From: Ryuthela nishihirai
Taxonomy: Eukaryota > Arthropoda > Arachnida > Araneae > Heptathelidae
DNA length: 64,000 nt
Direction: 5' to 3'
Assembly: GCA_038380435.1 (NCBI GenBank)
Contig: JAWZYU010000008.1
Coordinates: forward strand, 77,824,020 to 77,888,019
The stretch's first letter is position 1. Each line of letters starts with the position of its first letter. The translations under genes and the position numbers were made by a program. Positions 1 through 11,067 of this stretch are shown here, piece by piece. The notes under the pieces are model-generated. The model saw only the letters and a program-made list of their open reading frames with translations. It had not been told where the DNA came from and made no database searches.

Positions 1-194
1 GCGCTTTTATGTTTTAAATAAATAAAAAATAAATAAATAAATACCCCCTCAAGCAGCTGCTTGCCACAGAGGTTTACAGGAGCCTGTCAGTTCATATGCC
101 ACAGTAGATCTGAGAGGATGGCAGGACCTCAGCAGAGAAACAACACGAACATCCATGCCTTACCCGGGGCTCGAACCCAGGTCCCGTAGATCAG
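1..194 (-). repeat. SINE2 copy, 3' part, interrupted by SINE1
   Basis: From about 40 this is the antisense of SINE2: palindromic AAGCAGCTGCTT near the 3' end and the B-box complement in the tRNA-like head. The copy resumes at 592-637 after a SINE1 insertion. The AT-rich AAATAAATA run at 15-42 is its tail (T-rich in sense). Confidence 0.85.
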
Positions 195-591
195 CGGGGC
201 GGGGAGCGGGGGGTGGCTCAGTCGGTAGCGCGCCAGGCTCGTAATCTGTAGTTCCCAGGTTCGAGTCCCGGATGGGTCAGCGTTGAGATTTATCTCCGCA
301 AAATTCCCCGCCCTGCCCACGGTCAGTAGGGGACACTGATGGGCTTGGAAAGGCCGCCGTCCGTCGGATGGGACGTTAAGCCGTGGCCCCGTGTGCGGGA
401 GAGCCATACCCTGTGCACGTTAAAGAACACGCTGGATGGCCTTGACGGGAGGCTACCATCTGTCTCCCAACAGCTGTTCCAGTGGGTCCCCTCCCCCAAC
501 CTTCTCTGAGCCTTCGGGGTCCATGTGACCTGGCCATTTAGCCCATGGTGTGCAAAAAAGTGCCGCTCAGAGGTAAAACAACCCAACACAA
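195..591 (+). repeat. SINE1 copy 1, nested in SINE2
   Basis: Full-length SINE1: tRNA-like head with A box TGGCTCAGTCGG and B box GGTTCGAGTCC, central GGGACGTTAA and GCACGTTAAAGAACAC motifs, and an AACCC-type tail. The flanking TSD is CCCGTAGATCAG at 183-194 and CCCGTAAATCAG at 592-603, both inside the SINE2 head. Confidence 0.92.
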
Positions 592-641
592 CCCGTAAAT
601 CAGTAGCCAAGCGCTCTAACCACGCGGCCACGGGACGACTA
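592..641 (-). repeat. SINE2 copy, 5' (tRNA-like head) remainder
   Basis: Continues the SINE2 broken at 194: antisense of the A-box region (GTGGCCG...GTTAG) up to CGTCCCG. It proves SINE1 copy 1 is younger than this SINE2. Confidence 0.85.
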
Positions 642-1012
642 TTTGTCTTAAATGCAATGATATAAAATATTGAGAGTAATGTTTCCTACCCACACGCTAA
701 TAATAATTATACAATATCATATGCAAGGATAATATATATTATATTAGAAAAGTATTAAGACACTTCTATATTAGGCCAAGGAAAAGGTAAATTCAAAGTT
801 TTTAAAACATTTTATGGGGTAGAGGAGACTAAGATACAGATGAGATAAAATGTACTTGAATATCAATTTTAAACACTATTTAAGATATAAAAAACTATAA
901 AAATTGAAAAGTTTGAGTAAACACTACTTTTTAAAAAGATTTTCTTCAAAACTAATGACTGAAACTATTATTTCTAAAGTAACTGGTTTTCCACAGTAGT
1001 CAGGCAGAAGTA
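642..1012. other. AT-rich intronic or flanking DNA, nothing recognised
   Basis: No exon motif, repeat family or structured RNA was recognised. It lies downstream of exon E2 in the host gene's direction, so it is probably intron. Confidence 0.4.
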
Positions 1013-1456
1013 TACAGGGTGAATCTGAAAAAGTGGGCAAAACTTTACGGGGTGGTAGAACGCAGCTATACGAGCAATATTCGTCGTAGAAAGTATGGGC
1101 GGAACGCAAACGGCGAGCCGCTAGGTGGCGTTGGAAATGGTATAAAAGGGTCGGTCCTCGCACCCAACGGCATTTCTACCGTGGATTGCCGAGAGGATGG
1201 CTGGTTATACTAACCACGAAAGCACTTTTGAGCAATTTCTTTGAGCATGTACCTCAATTACATTCCTGTTAATAAAATGTTTTCTGAAGTATCTCCTCTC
1301 CTTTTTGTGTTCATTCTTTAAATGTGACAGTGGAAAACTACCTTTTAACTTCTCACCGCTTGCGTTCCGACCATACATTCTATGACGAATATTGCTCGTA
1401 TAGCTGCGTTCTACCACCCCGTAAAGTTTTGCCCACTTTTTCAGATTCACCCTGTA
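1013..1456. mobile_element. Tc1/mariner-type MITE with about 117-bp inverted ends
   Basis: Ends begin TACAGGGTGAATC and close with GATTCACCCTGTA, flanked by TA. The two arms (about 1013-1130 and 1342-1456) are near-perfect inverted copies, with a unique centre of about 210 bp that includes TATAAAAG at 1141-1148. No transposase frame is present; the same peptide read from both arms (MNLKKWAKL...) is just the inverted repeat. TACAGGGTG termini are typical of mariner-like elements. Confidence 0.85.
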
Positions 1457-1806
1457 TATGCAAAGGAGAAGATATGAGAGGAATGCAAAACCTCATCAGA
1501 AAGACAAAACAGAAAACGTGTCTTGAATTAAATAATATAAATGATTGAAAATATCATGTTAATAATAATTCCCTCATGTTAATAATAATTGCAGATTGAA
1601 ATGGGAGTGCAAGAACATCGTAGTTTTAAGCATCGTTTTTCTTTAATTCCATTCACTTATTTGCGCATTAAAAACAAGAGCATCTTTAGCACTCACGGTT
1701 TATGAAATAAAGTTTTTTGAACAGACAGCTTTTATCACCGAATTTCTAAACGTAGTATTGAACACTGATTACAGACAACATTAATAATTATTTTATTAGA
1801 ACCTAC

Positions 1807-2020
1807 CTGTACTATGTATGAGCTTGAACCCTTTTTTTTGCACGGAACCATCTGTCTTTAACACCATGTACATGCTGTTGCCGGATGATACAGCAACACT
1901 TGGGAGCAGGGATCCACAATAGGAGCCCCGCAAAGTTCCCTCCGGGCCATTACCATCATAAACGGTGAGCCTGTCGTGGTTGCAAGTGCTGTGGTATTCT
2001 AGCTCAAACTCATTAAACAC
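1807..2020 (-). CDS. CUB domain E, second-half exon (last one seen)
   Basis: Second half of CUB E. Begins VFNEFELEYHST, then CNHDRLTVYDGN, SYCGSLLPSVAVSSG, and ends QKKGFKLIHST. The acceptor is GTGGCAG (exon starts at 2020) and the donor GTAGGT (complement at 1801-1806). It is 214 bp and ends in phase 1 with a good donor, so the gene continues left of the window. No stop codon or polyadenylation site of the host gene is visible in positions 1-1800. Confidence 0.86.
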
Positions 2021-3250
2021 CTGCCACAGATACAAAAATTATCGAGCGATATATCACATTTTAGAAAGGAACTTAATTCTTAACTGAGAATTTTCAGGCA
2101 ACAAAACGAAAACGTAAAACACTTAGACTGCCTATATTTATCAAGTATAAGCGTCGAACATTATTTGTGGTTTTTATGTATAAAAATTATCCACATAGTT
2201 AAAGAATTTACTAAATATAAGTGATGCTTAATGTACTAACTGTTAATGGAAAGGGATTATGTCCCCTGCAATTGCCATGATGTCGATTTTTTTTTGTTTA
2301 ATCGAATTATTACTATTTGGACAAAGCTAAGTCAGAGTGCAGGTCTGCAGATGACAACTGCAATTTCTCAAGTTAGTATTTAGCTATATAAATTTATTTC
2401 TTCTAGTCACTGCTATACATATGTTCCAGAAAAATGAATTGAAACTTAAATTTTATATCTTAAATTACGGGTATTTATTATGCTGCTCGGATTAGGTATA
2501 TTATGCTTATGGTCTGAGCGGTTTCGTGCGGCTCTAATGTAGCTATACATCTTCAGATATTACTATATTCTTACTTACTATATTCTTCTATAACATCTTC
2601 ATGTTACCTTAAGCAATTAAGCATATGTTAGCCGAACGAAAGTGCTCAGATCATATGATATAACTTGTCTAATCACGAGGCGTCTTAATAAATGATCGAC
2701 ATTTAAAATAGAAAGTGTAAGTTTCCTCTTCTTACACGTATTACATTATGTAGACGTTAACTTAGAGTCGCATATTAGTAGGTTAAGTTGTTAATAATGG
2801 TACACAGGGCAAAAGAGTTCATGAACCCGGGAAGCTGATGAAAAAAAAAGGAAAAGGCATGTGCCTTCATTCATCTAGATCCCAGTTATCCGATAACATC
2901 GTTCTTCACCGTACGTAGAACTGGTATGTGGGAAATTCTTATTCCCAATCACAGAACAATACGTTTTCATTTCTATATACACTTGTTTATTATATTTTGT
3001 TGTGAAAAATGAAAATAAACATCTCAAGTATGCCTATAGATATATCACAAAACCACTACAATGTGAAACCTCGTTTAATCAGAAAATTCTCCAAGTGTAA
3101 AAACAAAATTACATTTTCCAATGGAATAGCTTATTGATCAAGAGAGAAATGTATCTTATCCAAGTGTTATATTATCCACCCTCTCATTCACACACCAGAA
3201 ACGTGTAGAGATTTTCTCGGCTCCATGACTCACAGAACTCTGCCTCAGTT
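2021..3250. other. Intron E1/E2, left part: no recognised feature
   Basis: AT-rich sequence upstream (in gene sense) of exon E2, with no recognisable repeat family. The last bases before the exon form the acceptor tract. Confidence 0.4.
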
Positions 3251-3262
3251 CGTCCAATATTG

Positions 3263-3808
3263 TGGGGCGGGGGTGGCTCAGTCGGTAGCGCGCCAGGCTC
3301 GTAATCTGTAGTTCCCAGGTTCGAGTCCCAGTTGGGTCAGCGTTGAGATTTATCTCCGCAAAATTCTTCGACCTGACCACGGTCAGTATGGGACACCGAT
3401 GGGCTTGGAAAGGCCACCGTCCGTCAGATGGGACGTTAAGCCGTGGCTCCGTGTGCGGAACAGCCATACCCCGTGGAATGGCACATAGGATATGGCTCTT
3501 CCGCACACGTGGAAAGACTTTCTCATCCCGTGGAAATATAGGATATGGCTTTCTCACCCCGTGGAAGAGCCATACCCTATGTACCATACCCCCCGGAAGA
3601 GCCATACCCAGTGTGCGGAATAACCATACCTGTGCACGTTAAAGAACACGCTGGATGTCCTTGAAGGGAGGCTACCATCTGTCTCCCAACAGCTGTTCCA
3701 GTGGGTCCTCTCCCCCAACCTTCTCTGAGCCTTCGGGGTCCTTGTGGCCTGGCCATTTAGCCCATGGTGTGCAAAAAAGTGCCGCTCAGAGGTACAATCC
3801 AATCCAAT
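3263..3808 (+). repeat. SINE1 copy 2 with internal expansion
   Basis: Flanked by TSD CGTCCAATATTG (3251-3262 and 3809-3820). It is about 150 bp longer than other copies because the segment around the GTGTGCGG / AGAGCCATACCC motif (about 3455-3630) is repeated several times, some units inverted. Head and tail are otherwise normal. Confidence 0.92.
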
Positions 3809-4265
3809 CGTCCAATATTGCAGGTAAGGTCCAGCAGTTCCGTAACTGTCCAAAGGAACACGTGGCGAGAGTGCTGACACTTCGCATGATCATCATGAGA
3901 TAAAAATGCTGGCATAACCGTGGGATCAAAATGTTTCAGAACTTATTCTCCATTTACATCTTAACTTCTTATAGATCCGAGATGAACATTTTCCGTTGAC
4001 TCACAAGCGCTGCTGTCTTTTTAGCATATGTAAGTGTGTATCTTATATTTCGGTAAACTGCAGTTTTCAGTTGCTTGTTAAACAAGGTGATATTTGTTAT
4101 TTTTCAACTCATTTATTTTTAAATATAAAGTAAATTATTTTGTTTACCTTCTTAAAAAGTGGATAAGTTTTCATTATTGGAAAATATCAAATGAATCGAA
4201 AAATCACTGATTTACTTGACACTGAAGTTCGCAACACTTCAACTGAAACAAGGAAAAAGGGGAAA

Positions 4266-4317
4266 AAATTGAAGAAAAAAAAACAGCATATTACATGCTG
4301 GTTTTTTTCTTCAATTT
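4266..4317. repeat. Short perfect-looking hairpin
   Basis: AAATTGAAG, an A-run and CAGCAT face ATGCTG, a T-run and CTTCAATTT around a 5-base centre: an intrastrand stem of about 23 bp. It could be a fossil MITE or simple foldback. No expression evidence. Confidence 0.7.
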
Positions 4318-4510
4318 CGTTTTAATTTAATTTCACTTTAAATGCGAAGTAAGAATTTGTCATCATATAAATAAATGAAAAACTGGCGAACTTGCTGTGT
4401 CAGAAATCTTTTAATGAAACCGAAAGTTTCTTAATAAAGTAGTATTTTCGAACTGACCATGGTTGTTCATATGAAGGTTTTTTTTACTGACAAAAAAATC
4501 AAGTCGATGT

Positions 4511-5115
4511 GTTGGGTTGTTTTATCTCTGAACGATGTATTTTGACACGGAGTGCGCTAAATGACCAGTTCAAAAGGACCTAGGACTCAGAGGGTTGGGA
4601 TGTTTTACCTCTGAGCGGCACTTTTTTGCACACCATGGGCTAAATGGCCAGGTCACATGGACCCCGAAGGCTCAGAGAAGGTTGGGGGAGGGGGCCCACT
4701 GGAGCAGCTGTTGGGAGACAGATGGTAGCCTTCCGTCAAGGCCATCCAGCGTGTTCTTTAACGTGCACAGGGTATGGCTCTCCCGCACACGGGGCCACGG
4801 CTTAACGTCCCATCCGACGGACGGCGGCCTTTCCAAGCCCATCGGTGTCCCCTACTGACCCTGGGCAGGGCGGGGAATTTTGCGGAGATAAATCTCAACG
4901 CTGACCCAGCTGGGACTCGAACCTGGGAACAACAGATTAAGAGCCTGGCGCGCTACCGACTGAGCCACCCCCGCCCCTTTAGGACTCAGAGGAGAACGAA
5001 GAAGAGGATACACTTGACAGCTATTAAGAGACAAATGGAAGTCTACCATCAAGGCCATCCAGAATATTCATTAATGTGCACAAGCTGTGGCTCTCATGCA
5101 GACTGGGCCATTCGA
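4511..5115 (-). repeat. Old, diverged SINE1 copy split by a younger SINE1
   Basis: 4511-4593 keeps the tail side (GTTGGGTTGTTTTA, then CTAAATGACCAG). 4980-5115 keeps the middle (TACCATCAAGGCCATCCAG, TAATGTGCACAAG, TGTGGCTCTC). Both parts are much more diverged than other copies. Copy 3 sits between them. Confidence 0.75.
4594..4979 (-). repeat. SINE1 copy 3, inserted in an older SINE1
   Basis: Full length. TSD TAGGACTCAGAGG at 4581-4593 and 4980-4992, which is itself part of the older copy's body. Confidence 0.92.
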
Positions 5116-5622
5116 CTTGTAGCTCATTTTGGTCTCCTGGTTGGAGCAATTCACAAGATTTTGGGGTCGAAGAGGGGGGTTATATGTCAGTAACATGAAA
5201 GATAATTAAAGTGTTTTATAAAGAAATGACGACTGAGGTCCAACATGAAAAGTCAAAATGATAAAATAAGATCTGAAATAAATAAAATAAAATCATAAAT
5301 TTGATTAGGCAAAACTATAAAATAATTGTATAAATGCGTAATGCTATTGAAATAGAGTTGTATAAGCAATGCATTAGGTTGAAATCATAAATAGGATTAA
5401 CATAATGTCATTCTGAAAAGTTAAAAGTGATGTTATGCGTAAAATATAAAATTGCGAAGCCATTAATAAGCACGTCACTGAAAAAGCAAAAACGTGCTTT
5501 TGTAGTATAATACCAGAGTAAAAAACCAATCTGGTGAACATTTTGTACCTCTAACTGTAGTAAAAAGTAAAACAAAGTCATCTGTTCACGACAGTGAACA
5601 GATGATATTGGGTAGTATTGGT

Positions 5623-5878
5623 TGGGTTGGGTTGTTTTACCTCTGAGCAGCACTTTTTTGCACACCATGGGCTAAATGGCCAGGTCACATGGACCCCGAA
5701 GGCTCAGAGAAGGTTGGGGGAGGGGACCCACTGGAACAGCTGTTGAGAGACAGATGGTAGCCTCCCGTCAAGGCCATCCAGCGTGTTCTTTAACGTGCAC
5801 AGGGTATGTCTCTCCCGCACACGGAGCAACGGCTTAACGTCCCATCCGACGGACGGAGACCTTTCCAAGCCCATCGGT
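5623..5878 (-). repeat. SINE1 copy 4, 5'-truncated
   Basis: Keeps the tail and body and stops near CCGATGGG, so the tRNA-like head is missing. TSD GGTAGTATTGGT at 5611-5622 and 5879-5890. Confidence 0.9.
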
Positions 5879-6385
5879 GGTAGTATTGGTAACTCAATTT
5901 ATTGTTATAGCCAAGGCTAATAATTATTAGAATATAATCATTAGAAAAACAGTAAAGATCAGTTTCTTTTGCGATTTTCCTAACAAAGGACCGGAAGACC
6001 CTCGAAGAAGAGGTTAAATTAACATGCATTTTAACAAAAAAAGTTAACATTAGCCTGTTTTTTACTAATTTTACAAAAACTGAATATATATGATTTTACT
6101 GCAGAAAATATTGTATTTTACAGTGATAATTCAAAAAGAATCATAATATATAAAGCATTTTGTGACTTCCTCCTCCAGATTTCATTGTGTGAAAGAATTT
6201 AACTCAAATTTCATTGTAATTGTTTGTAATGTGAATTACTCACGTTTCACAACCTTATCTTTTCTTGCATTCATGTTATTGAAATTTTTCTGAACAAATT
6301 AATTAGGACCCTTTCGTAATTTTATTTCTTGTAACTCTTTATTATGTATTGAAATATATTGAAACATGTATTTTATAAAAACGCC

Positions 6386-6682
6386 GCAAAATTCCCCGCC
6401 CTCCCCACGGTCAGTAGGGGACACCGATGGGCTTGGAAATGCCGCCGTCCGTCGGATGGGACGTTAAGGCGTGGTCCCGTGTGTGGGAGATCCATACCCT
6501 GTGCACGTTAAAGAACACGCTGGATGGCCTTGACGGGAGACTACCATCTGTCTCCAACAGCTGTTCCAGTAGGTCCCCTCCCCCAACCTTCTCTGAGCCT
6601 TCGGGGTCCACGTGACCTGACTATTTAGCTCATGGTGTGCAAAAAAGTCCCGCTCAGAGGTAAAACAACCCAACCCAAAAAA
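6386..6682 (+). repeat. SINE1 copy 5, 5'-truncated
   Basis: Begins at GCAAAATTCCCC, past the head. TSD ATAAAAACGCC at 6375-6385 and 6683-6693. Confidence 0.9.
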
Positions 6683-6944
6683 ATAAAAACGCCTGTTCAA
6701 ACTAAGAATATTTTCTAGGAACCTTCTCTGTTCTATACGCTGTAAATAAAGAGAGCAAAATTATGACGATTGTATCATTCATACAAACATAATAATATTC
6801 GATCTCTAAACAAGAATGCTCTTACTTTGCATTTCCACACCAAATATTATTTACAAAATTTTTCATATACGGTTCAACGATGAATCACATGGTGAAATAA
6901 CAAGAAATGCAAAAGAAGGTAACAACAAAAGTAAGAGGAAATAG

Positions 6945-7326
6945 TTGGGTTGTTTTACCTCTGAGCGGCACTTTTTTGCACACCATGGGCTAAATGACCA
7001 GGTCACATGGACCCCGAAGGCTCAGAGAAGGTTGGGGGAGGGGACCCACTGGAACAGCTGTTGGGAGACAGATGGTAGCCTCCCGTCAAGGCCATCCAGC
7101 GTGTTCTGTAGCGTGCACAGGTATGGCTCTAGCACACACGGGGCCACGGCTTAACGTCCCATCCGACGGACGGCGGCCTTTCCAAGCCCCTCGGTGTCCC
7201 CTACTGACCGTGGGCAGGGCGGAGAATTTTGCGGAGATAAATCTCAACGCTGACCCAGCTTTGACTCGAACCTGGGAACTACAGATTACGAGCCTGGCGA
7301 GCTACCGACTGAGCCACCCCCGCCCC
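6945..7326 (-). repeat. SINE1 copy 6
   Basis: Full length. TSD AAGAGGAAATAG at 6933-6944 and 7327-7338. It ends about 100 bp from exon E1 on that exon's donor side, so it lies in the E1/E2 intron. Confidence 0.92.
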
Positions 7327-7430
7327 AAGAGGAAATAGAATTACGAGTAACTTAATAAATAGAAAAAATATAAACTTTGTCAGAGTGTTTCCATCTACAT
7401 ATTATTAAAAAGCACGAAACTTTTGCTTAC

Positions 7431-7558
7431 CAGTTTGATTTTGTGCCCAGGAGTTGTTGTGAAAAACCACTCACAGATTGTGCTTTTGGGATAAATATCT
7501 GGAAAATTTGGACTCGTTACCTCGCCAAAAGGTGTGTGGATATCGTAAGAACAATTAA
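7431..7558 (-). CDS. CUB domain E, first-half exon
   Basis: First half of CUB E. Reads NCSYDIHTPFGEVTSPNF, then DIYP and ICEWFFTTTPGHKIKL. The acceptor is CTTGCAG (exon starts at 7558) and the donor GTAAGC (complement at 7425-7430). The split codon at the join with D2 encodes Val where the other domains have Gly or Glu. Length is 128 bp. The 5.4 kb intron to E2 carries five SINE1 copies and an older SINE1 relic. Confidence 0.87.
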
Positions 7559-7822
7559 CTGCAAGAGAGATATCAACACATTGGGAAAAGCCGAAACAAT
7601 GTTCGTATATAAAATTAAATTCAAACATAAAAATAGGTAATCAGTGAAAAGTATTGTAATTCATATTGTGTCGAATAAAAATTATTGATTTAAAATAATT
7701 TACAGTTATTTTAGATATATTTTTGATATGCATAAAAAACTATGTATATATATATATACATGTTTCGTGAAATATAAATATCATTTGTTTGCATGATTCA
7801 CTTGATTTTGAAACATGAGTGT

Positions 7823-8207
7823 TGGTTGGTTGTTTTACCTCTGAGCGGCACTTTTTTGCACACCATGGGCTAAATGGCCAGGTCACATGGACCCCGAAGG
7901 CTCAGAGAAGGTTGGGGGAGGGGACCCACTGGAACAGCTGTTGGGAGACAGATGGTAGCCTCCCGTCAAGGCCATCCAGCGTGTTCTTTAACGTGCACAG
8001 GGTATGGCTCTCCCGCACAAGGGGCCACGGCTTAACGTCCCATCCGACGGACGGCGGTCTTTCCAAGCCCATCGGTGTCCCCTACTGACCGTGGGCAGGA
8101 CGGGGAATTTTGCGGAGATAAATCTCAACGCTGACCCAGCTGGGACTCGAACCTGGGAACTACAGATTACGAGCTTGGTGCGCTACCGACTGAGCCACCC
8201 CCGCCCC
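7823..8207 (-). repeat. SINE1 copy 7
   Basis: Full length. TSD AAACATGAGTGT at 7811-7822 and 8208-8219. Lies in the short D2/E1 intron. Confidence 0.92.
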
Positions 8208-8558
8208 AAACATGAGTGTATGAGACAACTAAAGTTCATTGCTTTTACTTTAAAAGCTATCTATGTGAATAAAGAATTTTTAAGTTTAATACAAATAAAC
8301 TGTGATTTAAATATGAATGTTCACAACTACCTATTTTTTTCACATATAACTGAATACAAACTAACCGCATAAGAACAGATATGAAGGGAAAAAATGTTGT
8401 GTTACTGATAAATTCGTGTAACCTTTCGTAAGTTTTTTACGGAATGAAGCAGAAAATTAAACACACTGAGATCAGATGTGAAATGGCAAAATATTGATTT
8501 AATCTAAAAGATGGGACTGGCGCACTCGGTCAAGATACTAGGCATTTTACCTCATAAG

Positions 8559-8944
8559 GGTTGGGTTGTTTTACCTCTGAGCGGCACTTTTTTGCACACC
8601 ATGGGCTAAATGGCCAGGTCACATGGACCCCGAAGGCTCAGAGAAAGTTGGGGGAGGGGACCCACTGGAACAGCTGTTGGGAGACAGATGGTAGCTTCCC
8701 GTCAAGGCCATCCAACGTGTTCTTTAACGTGCACAGGGTATGGCTCTCCCGCACACGGGGCCACGGCTTAACGTCCCATCCGACGGACGGCGGCCTTTCC
8801 AAGCCCATCGGTGTCCCCTACTGACCGTGGGAAGGGCGGGGAATTTTGTGGAGATAAATCTCAACGCTGACCCAGCTGGGACTCGAACCTGGGAACTACA
8901 GATTACGAGCCTGGCGCGCTACCGACTGAGCCACCCCCGCCCCC
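8559..8944 (-). repeat. SINE1 copy 8
   Basis: Full length. TSD TACCTCATAAG at 8548-8558 and 8945-8955. It ends about 95 bp from the donor of exon D2. Confidence 0.92.
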
Positions 8945-9039
8945 TACCTCATAAGAAACGTTTGCTCAAACAGTTTTCAACGGAGATTGTAAAGTGTGAA
9001 ATTTAAATTTATATTAAAAACTAATTAATTGAAACCAAC

Positions 9040-9253
9040 CTGTTGCATAGGTGACATTGAATCCACGTCTTTGAATTGCACCATTTGTCTTAAACGCCAC
9101 GTACAATTTGTTGGCAGATGACATAAGAGGACGTGGAATAGAGGAACCGCAGAATCTATTCAACATCGGTGACTGAGGGTTGACTCCATCATGAATGACG
9201 ACCCAGTCATCCATACACTGCTCGCTGCGATCCAGATCGAACTCATTAAAAAT
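9040..9253 (-). CDS. CUB domain D, second-half exon
   Basis: Second half of CUB D. Begins IFNEFDLDRSEQ, then CMDDWVVIHDGV, RFCGSSIPRPLMSS, and ends RRGFNVTYAT. The acidic pair around CMDD and HDG fits a calcium-binding CUB. The acceptor is GGTAG (exon starts at 9253) and the donor GTTGGT (complement at 9034-9039). The length is 214 bp, phase 0 in and phase 1 out. The next exon is only 1.5 kb downstream, the shortest intron in the cluster. Confidence 0.87.
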
Positions 9254-9666
9254 CTACCACAGATAGGAGAAAACACGAATACTTTTATTCACATATCAGA
9301 AAAGCAATTAAATACTAACAAGAGTTCTCATTGCAAAGAACAAAAGAGTAAAATAATTCGATTGTGTAGATTCTATTAATGACTAGCTCTCTAATATTTG
9401 TTTCATTTTCAAAAGCGGCGGTTTTCCTTCTGCGGAGGGAACCGCGGTAATAAATGGAGATGGGTAGCATGAAAAATTTTTTTGGGGTGGAGGAGAACAC
9501 TTTACCGAATTAAGCAGTAGTAAGCACACCCTGCACTCCATAATAACCGAAGATTTTTCCTCTGCGGTTGTTAGGGGCACCTTCTTCGCTGTAGTTTGCA
9601 AGCAAACTTTATGTTTTAGTGATACTATTTTCTCTCTTATATCAGTTCTCCTTTAGTAGAAAGTAA

Positions 9667-10214
9667 GGGGCGGGGGTGGCTCAGTCGGTAGCGCGCCAGG
9701 CTCGTAATCTGTAATTCCCAGGTTCGAGTCCCAGCTGGGTCAGCGTTGAGATTTATCTCCGCAAAATTCCCTGCCGACGGTCAGTAGGGGACACCGATGG
9801 GCTTGGAAAGGCCGCCGCCCGTCGGATGGGACGTTAAGCCGTGGCACAATGTGCGGGAGAGCCATACCCTGTGCACGTTAAAGAACACGCTGGATGGCCT
9901 TGACGGGAGGCTACCATCTGTCTCCCAACAGCTGTTCCAGTCCCCTCCCCCAACCTTCTCTGAGCCTTCGGGGTCCATGTGACCTGGTCATTTAGCCCAT
10001 GGTGTGCAAAAAAGCGCCGCTCAGAGGTAAAACAACCCAACGTTAAAGAACACGCTGGATGGCTTTGACGGGAGGCTACCATCTGTCTCCCAACAGCTGT
10101 TCCAGTGGGTCCCCTCCCCCAACCTTCTCTGAGCCTTCGGGGTCCATGTGACCTGGCCATTTAGCCCATGGTGTGCAAAAAAGTGCCGTTCAGAGGTAAA
10201 ACAACCCAACCCAA
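9667..10214 (+). repeat. SINE1 copy 9, duplicated-tail subfamily
   Basis: Head and body reach a first tail (about 10039), then the segment from GTTAAAGAACACGC to the tail is repeated (10040-10214). TSD AGTAGAAAGTAA at 9655-9666 and 10215-10226 encloses the whole unit, so the duplication was present before insertion. The copies at 41780 and 50717 share the same junction. Confidence 0.92.
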
Positions 10215-10670
10215 AGTAGAAAGTAAAATATTGTAATCAAAATAGATTGTTACAAAATAAATTATTTATATATGGCATATGATGGAAAATGTCTCATGTT
10301 TGTAGTTTAAAAAAGTGTATTAGTTTGAAAAGAGAATGGAAAGAAGCAAAGAAGTTGTTAGTGATTTTTGCTTTTGCGCAGTAACGAATGTCGGCTTAGT
10401 TTGCCGTTGCTTTTTTTAGTAGCATTTATGAGAAACGGAGCCTCTTGGGTGTTTAAATAAATGCTCCTATTAAACGTATTCTGTATGGAGTAAACAAAAT
10501 GGTAAGAGTCAATTCAATGATTTCTTATATAGAAACTTTGCAACTGAACTTTTGAATGCATTATTTAAAAATGTCAGTTTAAAAATGGTCAATAGTAATT
10601 AGACATTAGGTTGGTTCGTCCATTTGTATATAAAATAAAGAATAATTCATATTTTGCTTATTTGTTGTTG

Positions 10671-11067
10671 GGGGCGGGGGCGGGGGTGGCTCAGTTGGTA
10701 GCGCGCCAGCCTCGTAATCTGTAGTTCCCAGGTTCGAGTCCCAGCTGAGTCAGCGTTGAGATTTATCTCCGCAAAATTCCCTGCCCTGCCCACGGTCAGT
10801 AGGGGACACCGATGGGCTTGGAAAGGCCGCCGTCCGTCGGATGGGACGTTAAGCCGTGGCCCCTTGTGCAGGAGAGCCATACCCTGTGCACGTTAAAGAA
10901 CACACTGGATGGCCTTGACGGGAGGCTACCATCTGTCTCCCAACAGCTGTTCCAGTGGGTCCCCTCCCCCAACCTTCTCTGAGCCTTCGGGGTCCATGTG
11001 ACCTGGCCATTTAGCCCATGGTGTGCAAAAAAGTGCCTCTCAGAGGTAAAACAACCCAACCCAACCC
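10671..11067 (+). repeat. SINE1 copy 10
   Basis: Full length, with an extra GGGGGC repeat before the head and a tail of three AACCC units. No clear TSD was found. Confidence 0.9.

Noticed and set aside
1019..1450. Same peptide (MNLKKWAKLYGVVERSY) on both strands
   Set aside because: It comes from the two inverted arms of a MITE.
3273..3336. A working tRNA gene at SINE1 heads
   Set aside because: The same head recurs in about 30 places joined to the same body; the stems are imperfect and there is no separate terminator.
4595..4858. An 87-codon frame starting MGCFTSERHFFAHHG seen at more than ten places
   Set aside because: It is the antisense reading of the SINE1 body; it appears wherever a full SINE1 lies, in either orientation, and is kept open because copies are young.
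4774..5193. Recurring frames with NVPSDGRRPFQAHRCPLLTV
   Set aside because: Another frame of SINE1, running through the tRNA-like head into flanking DNA.
9383..9601. A 72-codon minus-strand frame upstream of exon D2
   Set aside because: No recognisable motif; it sits between the D1 and D2 exons, and joining D1 to D2 directly already gives a complete CUB domain.
10671..11067. TSD for SINE1 copy 10 (TTGTTG against GCAACA)
   Set aside because: Not a direct repeat; no reliable duplication could be found.
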